A DNA stretch of 64,000 nt, from the NCBI GenBank assembly GCA_037013495.1, contig CM072807.1, positions 1,190,501 to 1,254,500 of the forward strand, given 5' to 3'. The notes under the pieces are model-generated. The model had not been told where the DNA came from, searched no databases, and was given only the letters and a program-made list of their open reading frames with translations. This DNA is from Hippophae tibetana (lineage: Eukaryota > Streptophyta > Magnoliopsida > Rosales > Elaeagnaceae). Positions 12,501 to 23,725 of the stretch are shown here, piece after piece. The stretch's first letter is position 1. Each line of letters begins with the position of its first letter. Both the position numbers and the translations under genes were made by a program.

Positions 12501-14642
12501 CCCAATCCTAAATGATGCCAGAATAATCATCACAAAAGCATTATAGCCTAATATTAAAAGCACAGTACGACAAAGATTCGTACCTGAACAGCTCTTTCTG
12601 TTTGAGAATGCCTGTGGTCTTCACCCATCTTCTGTATACTTTCAGGGTCACATTCAAGCCTCGCCAACCAGTCCCAAAACTCTGGTTCACTTGAAAAGTC
12701 TCCTTTCATGCCAGTTAGTATTTCCTTGCGCATATCTTCTGTTTGACCCAAATCTGTTGCTTCCAGTATCTCCAAAAATCTCTTTCTTAAGCTTAAACTA
12801 GAAGGAAGAGCTTCAACTGCTCCAGTGTATACAGTTCTTAAGATGCCCAATCCTTGTTCTCTAAACAAATCTTTCTTCTTCTCCGAGTCCTCAACTTCGA
12901 CACTGAGTTCATTATTTTTTCTTTCATCAGTGAGGGACATGAATAGATCTTTATTATCATCTCTCCATTGTTTCTCATCAGCTATTCTTGGCTCACGGAC
13001 CATAGTTCCCTCATCCTCTCCTAGAGCAACTTTCCGGGCCTTCAATTTATTAAGATATGTGAGTTCCATCCGAAGATATTCAACCCAGAGGTCTTCAGAA
13101 TCAGGGCATGTTCTCAACCCAGCCTGCATTAGAGCACGAGTAGCCGCAACATTTAAATTATGGTTGAATTCCCAAGCGGCAGCATAAATCCAAATTCCTG
13201 GGACCCTTGGATGAAGCCTAATAGCCTGAGCAAGGACCTGTGAGAGCACAAATATATATAAAAATTACTCAAAAGACATTCCTACTTTGTTGGCCCCTAT
13301 AAAACGAATAGATTGCTAAACTTGACATCCAAATGACCAACTTAGCTTCTGAGTACAATTGCAAAAGAAGGGATATGATTTCTTAGAATATCATTTGTCT
13401 ATAAAAGGGTAGGAAAAACAATATGAACCCAGTGTCAGATAGCAGTAAGCAGATATACCACAGAATCAAAAGTTGAGTAGCGAGAAGCCAATTTATCTAG
13501 TACTAGAGCATTAACTATCTAGGGCAGTTTGGGCATTGATTTAGGTCATATTTGGTTGACAATAATAAGAATGGTGATAAGAATCATTCAGGGTATTCCT
13601 ATGTTTGGTTTAAATGTTAAGATGGAATGAAATGAAAAACATTCCAACAATAACAGAATACTCATTCCTCCCACATCCCTATATTCTATTTTTTTCACGT
13701 TTGTATAATCATTTATTATTTTTTTCTCATTTAAAAATAAAAAAATTCTTATTTTTTAATTTTGGTCATTTATAATTTTATAAATTTTATTTTATTATTT
13801 ATCAATTTTAATTCTAATGCTCAAACAAACATAATAATAGTAAAATTATAATAATAGTAATATTATTTCCATTGATATCCATTTCTATTAACATTTTCAT
13901 TCTCTCTCTCTCTCGCTATATGGATTGATTTTCTGTATTTGTTCCCATGTTTCCTCGGTAACAGAACAAAGCAATAAGCATAGCAAATTATTATTTCCCT
14001 AAACGAAGGAGATTTTAAAGTCTCACAAGCTTCAATCTACTAGCCAAGTTAATTATAAGGCACTCTCAAATTCAGCTTCACTTGTGAAACAAAAACAATC
14101 AGTGCCACGCAACTCCTTCATTATATCCCCTCCTTTAACTCTCTCAGAATCAACTCTTAACCAAATGAGAAAATTAAATCAAGTATAACAAATAAAAATT
14201 TATATTAAAAAAAAAAAGCAACACAAGTTACCGTCTTCATCCTGCCATGCTTTCTCTCTCTACAGAACTCAAGGTACCGAAACCAGAGATTAAGGTCACC
14301 CTTGTAGCGCATAACAGCCAGCCTATATATTTCAAGTATCCTCAATACAGAAGCAAAGTCCGAGACGGACTTCTTTCTCTTTTTCTTCGTGGTTCCTTGC
14401 TTCTTCAACTCTCGCTCCAACGACATCTTCCTCAGCCTCCTCAACGAATCGAGCTGAGTTTCATAGTCAATGTAAGCCAAATAGTCCTGCTTCAACGGAC
14501 TCGGCCGCTTTAATCTGTACTCGAACTTCCTGCGTTGCTTTACAATCTCGGCAATCTCACGACGCGTGAATAGCCCTCGCCGTTCGAAGTCATCGAGTTC
14601 GTTAACCATGCGCTCCAGACGGTACTGTACAACGTCCGCCAT
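9574..14642 (-). CDS. UTP6: U3 snoRNA-associated protein 6 homologue (UTP6), SSU processome
   Basis: Six exons join in frame into 651 aa: 14232-14642, 12584-13237, 11530-11973, 10621-10793, 10267-10450 and 9574-9663. The N-terminus (MADVVQYRLERMVNELDDFE, then GLFTRREIAEIVKQRRKFEYRL) is the conserved UTP6 domain. HAT (half-a-TPR) repeats follow, for example LWFRYLEFCRE, VPGIWIYAAAWEF, SEDLWVEYLRMEL and SLWKDYYLMETK. UTP6 is a scaffold of the small-subunit processome, which binds U3 snoRNA and pre-rRNA in the nucleolus for 18S processing. The length matches other plant UTP6 proteins as I recall them. The last exon encodes only 29 residues (MGTSETSSSVDWRARKILKD...). The introns contain a MITE-like element (12.06-12.41 kb) and a 168-bp tandem duplication (10.9-11.2 kb). 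A telo-box lies just 5' of the start codon. No frame break is seen. Confidence 0.93.
10893..11213. repeat. Imperfect tandem duplication (~168 bp) in a UTP6 intron
   Basis: Two diverged copies lie head to tail, about 10893-11054 and 11061-11213, offset by 168 bp. Shared blocks in order are atatagaatt-agtgt, ctgtgaatttgaca, caaattgtgatga, ccagtaaatacagtacact, gtcactagt, gaatgtgaagtcaagt and ataaccctaaaaga. It lies within the intron between UTP6 exons 3 and 4 and does not touch coding sequence. Confidence 0.85.
12057..12413. mobile_element. MITE-like inverted-repeat element in a UTP6 intron
   Basis: The two ends of this 360-bp stretch are inverted copies. The left inner arm (12100-12154) carries aaaggtgtcatttagtccct and aaagaagga. 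The right arm (12292-12352), reverse complemented, carries aaaggtgtcatttggtcctt and the same aaagaagga. Outermost matches shrink to about AAATGCC. There is no open frame between the arms. This is the build of a non-autonomous DNA transposon (MITE). The family was not identified and no target-site duplication could be fixed. Confidence 0.6.
12428..12460. repeat. (AT)n/(GT)n microsatellite in a UTP6 intron
   Basis: A short alternating AT run changes into GT and back to AT just beyond the MITE-like element, within the intron between UTP6 exons 2 and 3. Confidence 0.8.
13540..13920. repeat. Possible second MITE in UTP6 intron 1
   Basis: The region starts with tttggttgacaataataaga and ends with a stretch whose reverse complement reads ...tattatgtttgtttgag..., resembling the GTTTGGTTGA-type ends of common plant MITEs. 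The arms match only over short AT-rich blocks, so this remains a suspicion. A short (CT)n run lies at about 13900-13915. Confidence 0.25.
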
Positions 14643-14644
14643 TG

Positions 14645-14653
14645 TTTAGGGTT
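14645..14653 (-). promoter_or_regulatory. Telo-box in the 5' leader of UTP6
   Basis: On the minus strand AACCCTAAA lies 3 bases above the UTP6 ATG. Telo-boxes (AAACCCTAA core) are known from plant promoters and leaders of ribosomal-protein and ribosome-biogenesis genes, often paired with site II elements. The function of UTP6 fits. The motif match is direct; regulation is inferred. Confidence 0.6.
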
Positions 14654-14771
14654 CAACGGTTAAACGGCTCTACTTTGAAGGAGGGCTTTAAGGAGGATTT
14701 CTGCGTAAAACAGCTCTAGGGCTGGTGAGTCGTGACTATAAGGAAACTAGTTGCTTTCGCTTTCTGTGTTA

Positions 14772-14820
14772 TTTTTCCTTTTTCCTTTTTCCTTTTTCTT
14801 TTTTCTTTTTTCTTTTTTCA
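14772..14820. repeat. Seven copies of a 7-bp TTTTTCY repeat upstream of UTP6
   Basis: Seven contiguous 7-bp units (three TTTTTCC, three TTTTTCT, one TTTTTCA) fill 49 bp without slippage. They lie 130-180 bp above the UTP6 start codon. On the UTP6 sense strand the tract is purine-rich. Confidence 0.9.
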
Positions 14821-14849
14821 ATCTCTATTTCTAGTTAAATGACGGATCA

Positions 14850-14855
14850 TGGGCC
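14850..14855. promoter_or_regulatory. Site II element TGGGCC upstream of UTP6
   Basis: TGGGCC lies about 210 bp above the UTP6 ATG. Site II elements (TGGGCY, bound by TCP factors) are known to act with telo-boxes in growth-related plant promoters; a telo-box is present at 14645-14653. Only one copy was found. Confidence 0.45.
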
Positions 14856-14859
14856 TTTA

Positions 14860-16850
14860 AAACTACTGTAGCCATTCAGATCCAAATAAAATGAGTCCAA
14901 CATAATGTTCAAAATTATCTTTTAGAAGAAAAAAATGTGACAAACTATGACCAAAATAAAAATATAAGAAATAAGCTAACATAATTTATATCATTAGTCT
15001 TATTTTGATACAGACACTTAATTTGTGTTTTTATACAATAAATATGCTAAGTGAAAAAATATGTGACAAAAGAAATTGAAGATTTAAAGGTCATGTTATT
15101 TATGTTATTTTAATTTCAACTGTTGGATTTATTAAAATCAATCTCCTTTATTAAATTTTATTGGGAAAAATATATTAATATTAGTTATTATCTATCTTAT
15201 TTAAAAAAAATACATCATTATAAGTTGAATTTTTTTCTTTCTTATTTCAACTATTTTTAATCCATTAATTAGTTGATTGATGGATATTATGACTAATTTA
15301 TAATATAATTTAAACATCTTTAAATAGTAGTGCTCCTTAACCATATTTATGTATCACCGATCAAGGGACAGTTTAAATGTTTGCATCTATACTGAATGCA
15401 AGTTTGGAGTTGAGGCTTACCGAATGAAAGGTCTATATATAGCCTCCTGTACAAATTGTACTAGTCTAAATCACTAGCTTTTGATTAGTATCTTCTTATA
15501 ATTTCTTATGATTCAGAAATAGATATGTCATCGATACACAATGCTCTAATTCTTTGTGATTTTTTTTTCGTGAAAAAGTTATATTTATGTATCAAATTTA
15601 TGTGATACGAGTGACGTAGAACACATAATGTTTCATGTTATGTACTTGTATACAAATAACATAGTACATTAAAAGAAAAAGAAAGTAAATATATTTAAAT
15701 TTTCAAATAAATCTCAAATTATGATATATTTATAATATATAATATATATTTAGTTTGAAGTGAGATAAAACAACTAAACACAACTCACCAAATTCTAACA
15801 CCATTTATCTTTATTTCCCTCCTTTCCTGTCCATGGAATTGATAAACTAAGAAAATGGTAATAATTCTCTAGCATAACTATAGACTAGGATGTTTGGATG
15901 TTGAGAAAATGAAAGAAAAAATAATTTTTTTTAGAGAGATCGTAATAAAAATTCTGAAACTTGCTTTGGGTATTTGAAAAACTTATTTCTTAGTTGAGTC
16001 GATTTGTATCTTGAAATTTTAAATTGAGATTAATATTCTTTTTCTTTGATTTGGGTCTTAAGAAAAAAGTGGGATTTGCTGTATTTTTTTTTCTTTTTAA
16101 TATGTTTAGGGTAAGCAATTGCTTTTTTTTTTTTTTAAGAAGCCCATTATTCCATTAATTAGTATAGATTAAATAGCAGAAAGGTAATATAAAAAAGAAA
16201 ATAAAACCCTACCTTACATGAGCTTATTAGGGCGGGATTACAAGGGTGTCCATCAAGAAGCTTAAAATAAATTTTAAAAAATTCAAAGCATGTCTCATTT
16301 ACATCTCTAATATATAATAGCAATGTCAAATGGGATAAACATTTTCAACTACAATTATTCAGTACAAAAATGCAGTGCGGTTGAATGCATTCAGGAAAAA
16401 AAAAATGTATAGGCTGAATGCCAGCACAACAGAAAATGGACCTTACAAGTTCCAAGCAACAAGCACAAATTATGCGTGATAATACAAGTGTTATTATTTT
16501 ATTAGGTTATGTTAATTAATAATTCGAAAAAGGTAATGCATAGTAATGTTTCATCACTTATTTAATTTATTTATAACTTTTACTTTCATAATTTTAACTA
16601 TTTTTATAGTTTAATGATATTTCTTTTAATCAAAAGAATAAATTTAAATTCGTATTTTTAAAATAATACAATAATAATTTTTAATTTATTTTAAAATATA
16701 TAAATAAGTTTAATTTTATAATTTAAATTGAAACTTTCATCACATGTTTGACATATGCAATATAAATTAAAAATAATTGTCTCATTCAAAGGGTTTAATA
16801 CTTTAGAAATATCATATTTACAAAATATATACACGATAACTCATATTGTC
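14860..16850. other. AT-rich intergenic DNA, no gene seen
   Basis: No reading frame with a recognisable motif was found on either strand. A 16-base T run lies near 16119-16136. This is the far upstream side of UTP6. Confidence 0.6.
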
Positions 16851-16852
16851 AT

Positions 16853-17771
16853 AACAATATACTAATAGTCATTACATTTAATGTTATGTACAACAATAAT
16901 CCAAAATTAATATTTAATTAAAAAAATTAATATGTACTATACACATGGAAAAAAACTAAAAGAAAACTTGTCTTTAAAGTTGTTTTTTGCCATCGAACTA
17001 TCTCTTAGCATTCAAACTTCTATTTCTTATACAGCTTTGCATGAGCGTCACCTAACATATCATAATTATTGCATTTTTTTATTTACTAAGTTATTCACTC
17101 TAATATCTAACATGTTTTGTGTTTGTTCTTAATTTATCTCATATTATTTAGTGTTCATCTTTTTCCTTTTCTTTCACTTTAGATATCTCTATGAGAAAAA
17201 TAAGGTGTGTTTTTTAAGCTTAAATACTTGAGTATTGTCTCATCTTTTATTTGTACTTGATGATGATTGTGGTTTGACATGTGCATTTCTATGTCATACA
17301 AATTATTTACATGTCTTTAAGACTTTTGACTTACATGTCTAAGCATGTTTAGTTGGCATTCATGTCGGTTTCAATTATTTACCATTTCTAAGCATGTCTT
17401 TTATTAATAAGTCTCTTTTTTACTTAGATATTTTAGGGGGAAAAATCCTAAGTTTTATCATAAAGCCATCCATTTTTCATTTAGATTTTCTTAGAAAATT
17501 ATCATCTTCAACATGATTTAATTCCTTTAAAGATTTTTGAAGAATATCTCTAAAAAAATTGTGATTTCATTTAACTTTGGGGTTAAACTAATTTTTTTTA
17601 GTTAATAATACTTTAATGAGCTTTTTTACCTTCTAATTATTTTAAAGACGAGTTCTCTCTTAATTTTTTTCCCATGTGTATGACATATGTTAAAATTCTC
17701 CAATTAAATCTTAATTTTAGATTATTGGTATACTTAAAATTAAATGCGAATACTATTAGTATATTATTGTA
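16853..17771. mobile_element. 0.9-kb element with ~130-bp terminal inverted repeats
   Basis: The left arm (about 16853-16985) and the reverse complement of the right arm (about 17637-17771) match over most of their length. Shared blocks in order are aatatactaatagt, catttaat, caataatc-aaaatta, atttaatt, atacacatgg-aaaaaa and gtctttaaa. Short open frames beginning in each arm give related peptides (HGKKLKENLSLK and HMGKKLRENSSLK), a by-product of the repeat. The roughly 650 bp between the arms encodes nothing recognisable. Long inverted repeats fit a non-autonomous Mutator-like or foldback transposon, but I could not find a target-site duplication and the outer edges are approximate. Confidence 0.6.
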
Positions 17772-17899
17772 AGCCTGGTTAGGTTCTATTTTATTTTCCC
17801 TATCACTCGAGTCTCCACACAATATAACACATCCTTACTGGTTAAGGAGCACATGTTAGTGGACTTAAAAAAAGATCCAAAGTAAGAATAAGCTATTAT

Positions 17900-20605
17900 T
17901 TTTAAATCGTGCTTTTATGTTACTCATTTGTTACCTTCGTCATATAGCGCATGAATGGTCATTCTTTTGTTCCTCTAAATTACCTTTGCAAGGAAGAAGG
18001 CCTATTACAGTTGCAAAAATTAAGAAAGATACCTTCCAAATCCACCCTATTAAAGCTCCAAGTCTGGATGGTATGCCATCCCTTTTATTCCAGAAATACT
18101 GGGATATTGTTAAACATGAACTTGTACAAGCAATTATGAGTTTCTTCAATCATGGTACTATTTTAACATCTATTAATTATACCTATATTATTCTATCCCT
18201 TTAAGTGGCAAGTCCGAAGGATATGATGCAATTACGACCAATCCGTTTTTGTAATGTTATTTACAAGATTATTTCAAAAAAATTTACTGATAAACTTAGC
18301 CTGGTGATGGCTTTCATCATAAGCCAGAACCAGAGCGTTTTCATTTCCTAATGGATAATTACAAATAATATCTTGGTTACCCATGAAGTTCTATACTATT
18401 TGAATATTAGGAGTACGTGCATGAATTATGCTTTGATGCTCAAGTTAGATATGAGCAAGGCCTATGATAGGGTTGAATAGAAATTCCTTAAGGCTATGAG
18501 GGCTAGATTGAGTTTTGCAGACAAATGTTAGTGGATTATGTGTTGTATCTCAATTGTTTTCTACTCTTGTGTGATTAATGGAGAGCCAATTGGTTATTTT
18601 ACTCCTGATAGAAGACTCTGTCAAAGAGACCTACTTTCTCCATATCTTATCATATTAAGTTCTGAAGGGCTCTCTAGGTTGTTGCATAAGGAGGAGCATT
18701 GTCATAGAATTTCAAGGGTTTGTTTCAACATGGTTGTATCTATTATCTATCACTTATTCTTTGCTAATGATTCCTTATTTTTTTTGTAAAGGTTCCTTGC
18801 ACGAGATTCGTAGAATCAAGAAAGTTCTCTGTATCTATCATAGGGATTTTGGACATGTGGTGAGCTTTTCAAATCTAGTTCTATTTGGTGGTAATATAGG
18901 TCTTGAGATAAAAAGAATTTATTTAGCAAGAGTTGGGTTTTTGCTTTGATCTGGGGTTTTTAAGATATCTTGGGTTGCTCGCCTTATTCGGCAAAGATAA
19001 AAGGACCTAATTAAACTATATCCTAGATAGAGTTCATGGTAAAAAAGTCCTCCTACCAATAGGATTGTACCAGGATATTGAGAGAACAATGCAACAATTT
19101 TTGTAAGATACTATTGAGAATTCTAGGAAGATCCATTGTCTTTCTTGGAAAAAAATGTGTGGTTGACATCTTAATGGAAGGCTAGGGTTCAAAGATCTCT
19201 ATTTTCGTTTTTCTATTTTATTGTTAGCTTTTAATAGTTTTATTTAATATTTCTTATTTGAATATTCTTTCATTTTTTATTGAAATGAATTTCATGTTAT
19301 GTAATTAATTGGAATCTATGTATATTATTATATTCTTAATATATTACTAGATTATTCAAATTCACATTCCATGTTTATTAATAGATTCAAATAAAATTAT
19401 CTAATAGACTAATCTAAGTAAATTATATAATATGTATATATACAATAAAAATATTAATATATTTATAGATCGAGTTTTTAATTTGGCTATGCTAGCTTAA
19501 CAATATTTGAGGTTGATTAAATTCCCAAACTCTTTATTTGCTCAAGTCTTTAAGAAAAATATTTTTGTCTTGGTACATTCTTTGGTACAAAATTAAGAGT
19601 TTCTCCTTCTTGGGCTTGGTGGGGCTTTTTAAAGGCTCGAGATATTTTTTTGGCAAGAGCACATTAGGAGATTGGTTATGGTATTGGTGTGTATATTTGG
19701 GATGAACCTGGGATCCTCTCCCCTCTGAGTTTCTATGTTACTTCCCCAAGTTTGGTCAAACTCTTTTTGTTAGGTACCTTATAGACTTTGATACTTTGAC
19801 TTTGAATATTAACCTTATGCGTGATATTTTTAATCCATCAGAAGTAGATATCATCTTAAACATACATTTTAAGCCTAGTTGCACAGATTATCTAGTTTGG
19901 CATCATTCATCCCATAGGAACTATACTATTTAGTCTGGTTATCAAGTAGCTCTTGAGTTGAGTGATCATGCTTTTAGGGTAGTTTAAACATGTCCCACTT
20001 GACATCTTTGGAAGAACCTATGGAAATTTAAAGCCCGACCTAAGGTTAAACATTTTCTCTGGTGTTGTATGCATAACATCTTACCATTTCGAGATGCCCT
20101 AGATCAGAGACATTGTATGGTTCATGTTCAATGTCTCTTATATTCCCTAGAAAAAGAGACTACTAGCCACCTTTTGTTGGATTGTCAAATTATTAGCTCA
20201 GTTTGGGCTAATATCTTTTCTTTTATTAACATTCCTGATTTTATGATAGATTCTTTTACTTTAAGATTGCACGAATTTTTGATTAGGTGAGAAACCAAAC
20301 TAAGGAAGAAAACTTACTTGTTATTGTGGAAAACGGTCTATGGAGAATTTGGAAAGCTCATAATAATTTAGTGTTTAATCATATACCTTATGATTATACA
20401 GTTGTTTCTCGGCTTGCTAAACTCAATTTTGAAAAGTATGTCATGCCTATGATAACATCAACTAGCTTCTTGCTAACTTGTTTTGTTAATAGAATGGCTA
20501 CTTTACTTTTATATGTTTTGCATTGTCTCTATCTATTTGTATTGTTCCTCTTACGTGGATTTTAAATAAAGACAATAACTTCTCGATTAATTAAAAAAAA
20601 TACTA
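17900..20605 (+). pseudogene. Decayed LINE (non-LTR retrotransposon) reverse transcriptase region
   Basis: Fragments in shifting frames follow the order of a plant L1-type ORF2. They are the RT start IKKDTFQIHPIKAPSLDGMP (18.03 kb), a block at 18.54-18.79 kb with INGEPIGYFTP and FANDS in place of the catalytic F/YADD, WKKMCG...GRLGFKDL (19.14-19.2 kb), and NLAMLA (19.48 kb). A zf-RVT-like end follows at 20.0-20.25 kb (FKARPKVKHFLWC...TSHLLLDCQ...VW). The usual GLRQGDPLSPYLF box survives only as LCQRDLLSPYLI. Many stops and frameshifts, a missing endonuclease half and an AT-rich insertion at about 19.2-19.47 kb show it is dead. The 3' end runs into a short A-run near 20.59 kb. Confidence 0.85.
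19205..19475. mobile_element. AT-rich insertion splitting the LINE remnant
   Basis: Just before it the LINE reads GRLGFKDLYFRF and just after it FNLAMLA, which are adjacent in intact plant LINEs (pattern GGLGFRDL-FNLALL). The roughly 270 bp between them is much more AT-rich than the LINE and has no homology to it. It is most simply a later insertion, perhaps a small MITE. Edges are approximate and no terminal repeat was confirmed. Confidence 0.5.
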
Positions 20606-20871
20606 GTGTATTGTTATAAAAATGTGGCTTCACATGTATATCTCTTGTTAAGTAGAAGTATTACTAATGTACCAAAACTTTTGAATGAAACAACTACCAT
20701 TTACTTATATTATATTTATCAAGCATGTGATGAAATCTCTAATTTAAAACCCTAAAATTGAACCATTTATGTACCTTGAAATAAGTGAGGGACTATTACT
20801 ATACTACTTTAAAAATATGAATTCATATGGATACCTTTTAATCAAAAATGTTACAATTAAAGTACTATGGA

Positions 20872-21441
20872 TGTTGATTTTTTTTCAACACCTAGGATTG
20901 TTCTCTATAGAATTTATAAGATAAAATAAACTATTAAGACCTTAGACCATCTAGTGGGAGGATGGTCTTCGGTCCTACAATCTTTAAGTCGATAACTGTA
21001 AGATATAGGATAGAGGAGATCTTAGTCTCACGCTAGTAATTTTATGAAAAAAGAATGTTTAGTTGTAGTTCTCTGTTATGAGATATATGATATTTGATAT
21101 TAAATATTATAAATTATGTTATGCATATGCGACTATATATATAAGAAAGAATAAGCTTGATAGCTTATTCATGTCTGATTAGAATTAAGCAATTATAATG
21201 TTGTAGATAATTATACTTTATAGATAGTTATCTATTGTAAATATGTTTTTTCTATAGATATTTTTCCTTTATTATCTACTAGATTATCCTTTTAAATAGA
21301 AAAGAATAATCTTTGGGCCTTTATCTAAAGCATAACTATTGGGTTTGTATCCTTTTAAGATAAGTATACTGCTTTCACACTTGTATAATGATTAGGATCA
21401 CTCTTTGACTGCCACCTGGGATATACAAAAATATCTCAACA
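20872..21441 (-). repeat. 3' LTR of the gypsy-type element
   Basis: It shares ordered blocks with the right copy: attaagacc/ttaagacc, atctt-tagt, gtaattttatgaaa, atgatatttgatatta, gactatatat, ttatctact and ataatcttt. It starts TGTTGA and ends TCAACA. It is about 65 bp longer than the right copy because the right one lacks part of the segment before the end. Confidence 0.8.
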
Positions 21442-21830
21442 TCATCCCCCATACTTTCTAGCTCTTAGGTTAGACGGTCTGATTGTAATTTCCAGCAATA
21501 CTCATATTAAATATTTCTTCCAATTTTGTTAACAACTCTAAGCTTACACTTGTCTGGCCAATTGAAACGTGAATTATGACATTATGATGTCGATGATGTC
21601 TTTAGATTTTTTGTCAAACTTTTGATTATAAAGATACATTGAAATCAACCTTTTTATTAAGGATGATAAACTTTCACTTGTTTGTATGGGAAGCTCAAAA
21701 TTCAAATCCTAAGCTTAATCCCAGTATGATTAGTTAAGCGATCTCGACAATTGTTTCTCCTTTATGCAGTGTAGGATAATTATTTTTCATCTAGCTGGAA
21801 GTCTTCTAGGCGGTAGCCTCGTAGGCTACA

Positions 21831-22205
21831 AAGTCTTGGCAAAACAAAATTTGGCCAACTAAGTCTTGGAAAATGGAGTTATTGCCAATAAAGTCTTGGA
21901 AGATGAGGTTGTGGCCAACTAAGTTCTAACAAATGAAGTGGTGTTCAAAAATGTTCTCACGAATGAAGTTGTGGGTACCAAAATCCTGGACAACGAAGTT
22001 ATGGCTGATAAAGTTATGGCTAACCGAGTCTTGACCTATGAAGTTCCAACCAACCAAGTCTTGGTCAACAAATTTCTAACTAACCAAGTCCTAGCCAATG
22101 AATTTATGGCCAAAGAAGTTCTAGCTAACTAAGTCCTAGCCAACTAAATTTTGGTTGGTGATGTCCTGGCCAATGACGTCCTAGGCTGTGACTTTCTAGT
22201 TGCCT
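21831..22205. repeat. 15-bp minisatellite, about 25 units in register
   Basis: Starting at 21831 the sequence divides into consecutive 15-mers of approximate consensus AAGTCCTGGCCAACT. Degenerate units continue without an insertion or deletion to about 22205. Because 15 is a multiple of 3, the plus strand stays open for about 65 codons (21938-22132) and reads as repeating pentapeptides such as LTNQV and LANEF. It lies about 390 bp inside the 3' LTR of the gypsy-type element. Two blocks of looser, similar wording (CAC-TTCTTGGTYGG) at about 22.57-22.76 and 25.09-25.2 kb may be related. Confidence 0.9.
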
Positions 22206-23189
22206 TATTCTTGGCTGGCCCTTTCATGACCGGTAATTCTTTGGCTAGTCAATGCAATCTTTTTTTGCTATGTACATGAAAAAAATTCTAGGATCCTTGT
22301 AGGATACATTAATTAAATAATTTCCTTCTTTCTAGAAGGAAAGAAGGATTTGCATAGGTGTGGGATCCTTGATATTGTTCTCATAGGTACTTCTACTTTC
22401 TAACACTTAGACTCTTCTTCGTAACCCTTTTTTTCTCAACTCATGTACTCCCATTTCTCATTATAGCTTACATGTAGATATAGAGGGTTGGACACCTTTA
22501 AGAAGTCTAGGATGTATGGATCATATCTTGACCACCTTAGGTTTTTGAGGAAAAGTATGCTGGTATACATTAATAATTGGCCCCCTAATCAACCATACCC
22601 TCACCAATTGGCCACCATCTTGCCCAGTAATGACACTTCTGGCCTACCATTTTATGACCGAAAATGATACTTTTGATCGGTCAAAATCCCAATCAGCCAC
22701 TTCCTAATCGATCACACTCCTAGTTGGCCACCCTTCTAACTGACCAGTCACGTTCTTGGTTGGTTATACCTTCTAATAATGACCCATTTGGCCAAATTGT
22801 GGTTTTATTTTTGGACCATGTGTTAGCTCTATTGGGAGATCAATGGCTTTGAATTTTAGGTGTCATTTAACTTATATCTATAGCCTTATTTTTTTTTCAA
22901 GACTTGTTGTATTTATTAGAAATATTTCTAAGTTGAGGATGACCTGTTGGTCCAAGTGTTGATTAGTTAGCCCCTCAATCTACCAGCCTTCTTACTTGAA
23001 GTACTTGAACTTGTTCAAGTGGTCCAAGCATGAGATATTTCTCAACTTAGGAAATATTTAGTTACCACTTTGTTAGAGACTAATCATCTCACTTATTGAA
23101 GCCTTGTAGGCCTAAGTATAGTATAGGAATTTAAATAAAATTCCTAGATATAAGGCGATATGGCTTATAAGTCATGGCTATTTTTTAGG

Positions 23190-23725
23190 ATACCACTTAT
23201 TCACTACCTTGGAAAAGGTGTATGCCTTGGCTGAATATTGACGCTTTTATTGCAATCAATTCCATCGTGTAGTAGTTTGGACGTTGGGATGCTTTTACAC
23301 GTTAGCTTTGACCTAGATGGAATTACTTATGATCAAGGTATGTCTTTTAGGGTTACTAAACATGATCAACTTTTGTTGATCTCCTGGCGATCTAGGCCCT
23401 AAAGCCATAGTACTTACCTGTGGTGCAATGGGGGTTCTAGGCTCTTTAAGTGCAAAAGTAGCTCAAGCTTATTCGTAGGGTTGTTTCTTATTCACTACCA
23501 TTGGTAAGGATACATTCCCAATGAGATATTTGGGGCTCAAGCCTAAGGCTGATTAATTGGCCGTTATACTAAGTTAAGTTGTTCTCTGTGTGAGCTTGGA
23601 CTCAGAAATCACTACCTATGAATAGGGTATATACTTTAGGGTTACTTAATCACACCCAAATTCTATAGTCTGTTTAGTGGTCTTGGCCTGAAGGCACAAT
23701 ACTCACCTATAGAGTTTCTTTTTAT
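23190..23725. repeat. ~290-bp imperfect tandem repeat inside the gypsy-type element
   Basis: Markers recur at a spacing of 290 bp: cttattcactacc at about 23196 and 23486, agggttact-aa at about 23349 and 23639, and the gtacttacct/atactcacct pair at about 23409 and 23699. A third partial copy begins near 23721 (tttatttact). The repeats are diverged. Confidence 0.7.

Noticed and set aside
12825..13187. 120-codon plus-strand open frame
   Set aside because: It is exactly antisense to UTP6 exon 2 and consists of Ser/Leu-rich shadow codons.
21938..22132. Possible repeat protein from the 15-bp minisatellite
   Set aside because: It has no ATG start (begins GTG), opposes the coding strand of the element, and the open frame follows simply from a stop-poor 15-bp unit.
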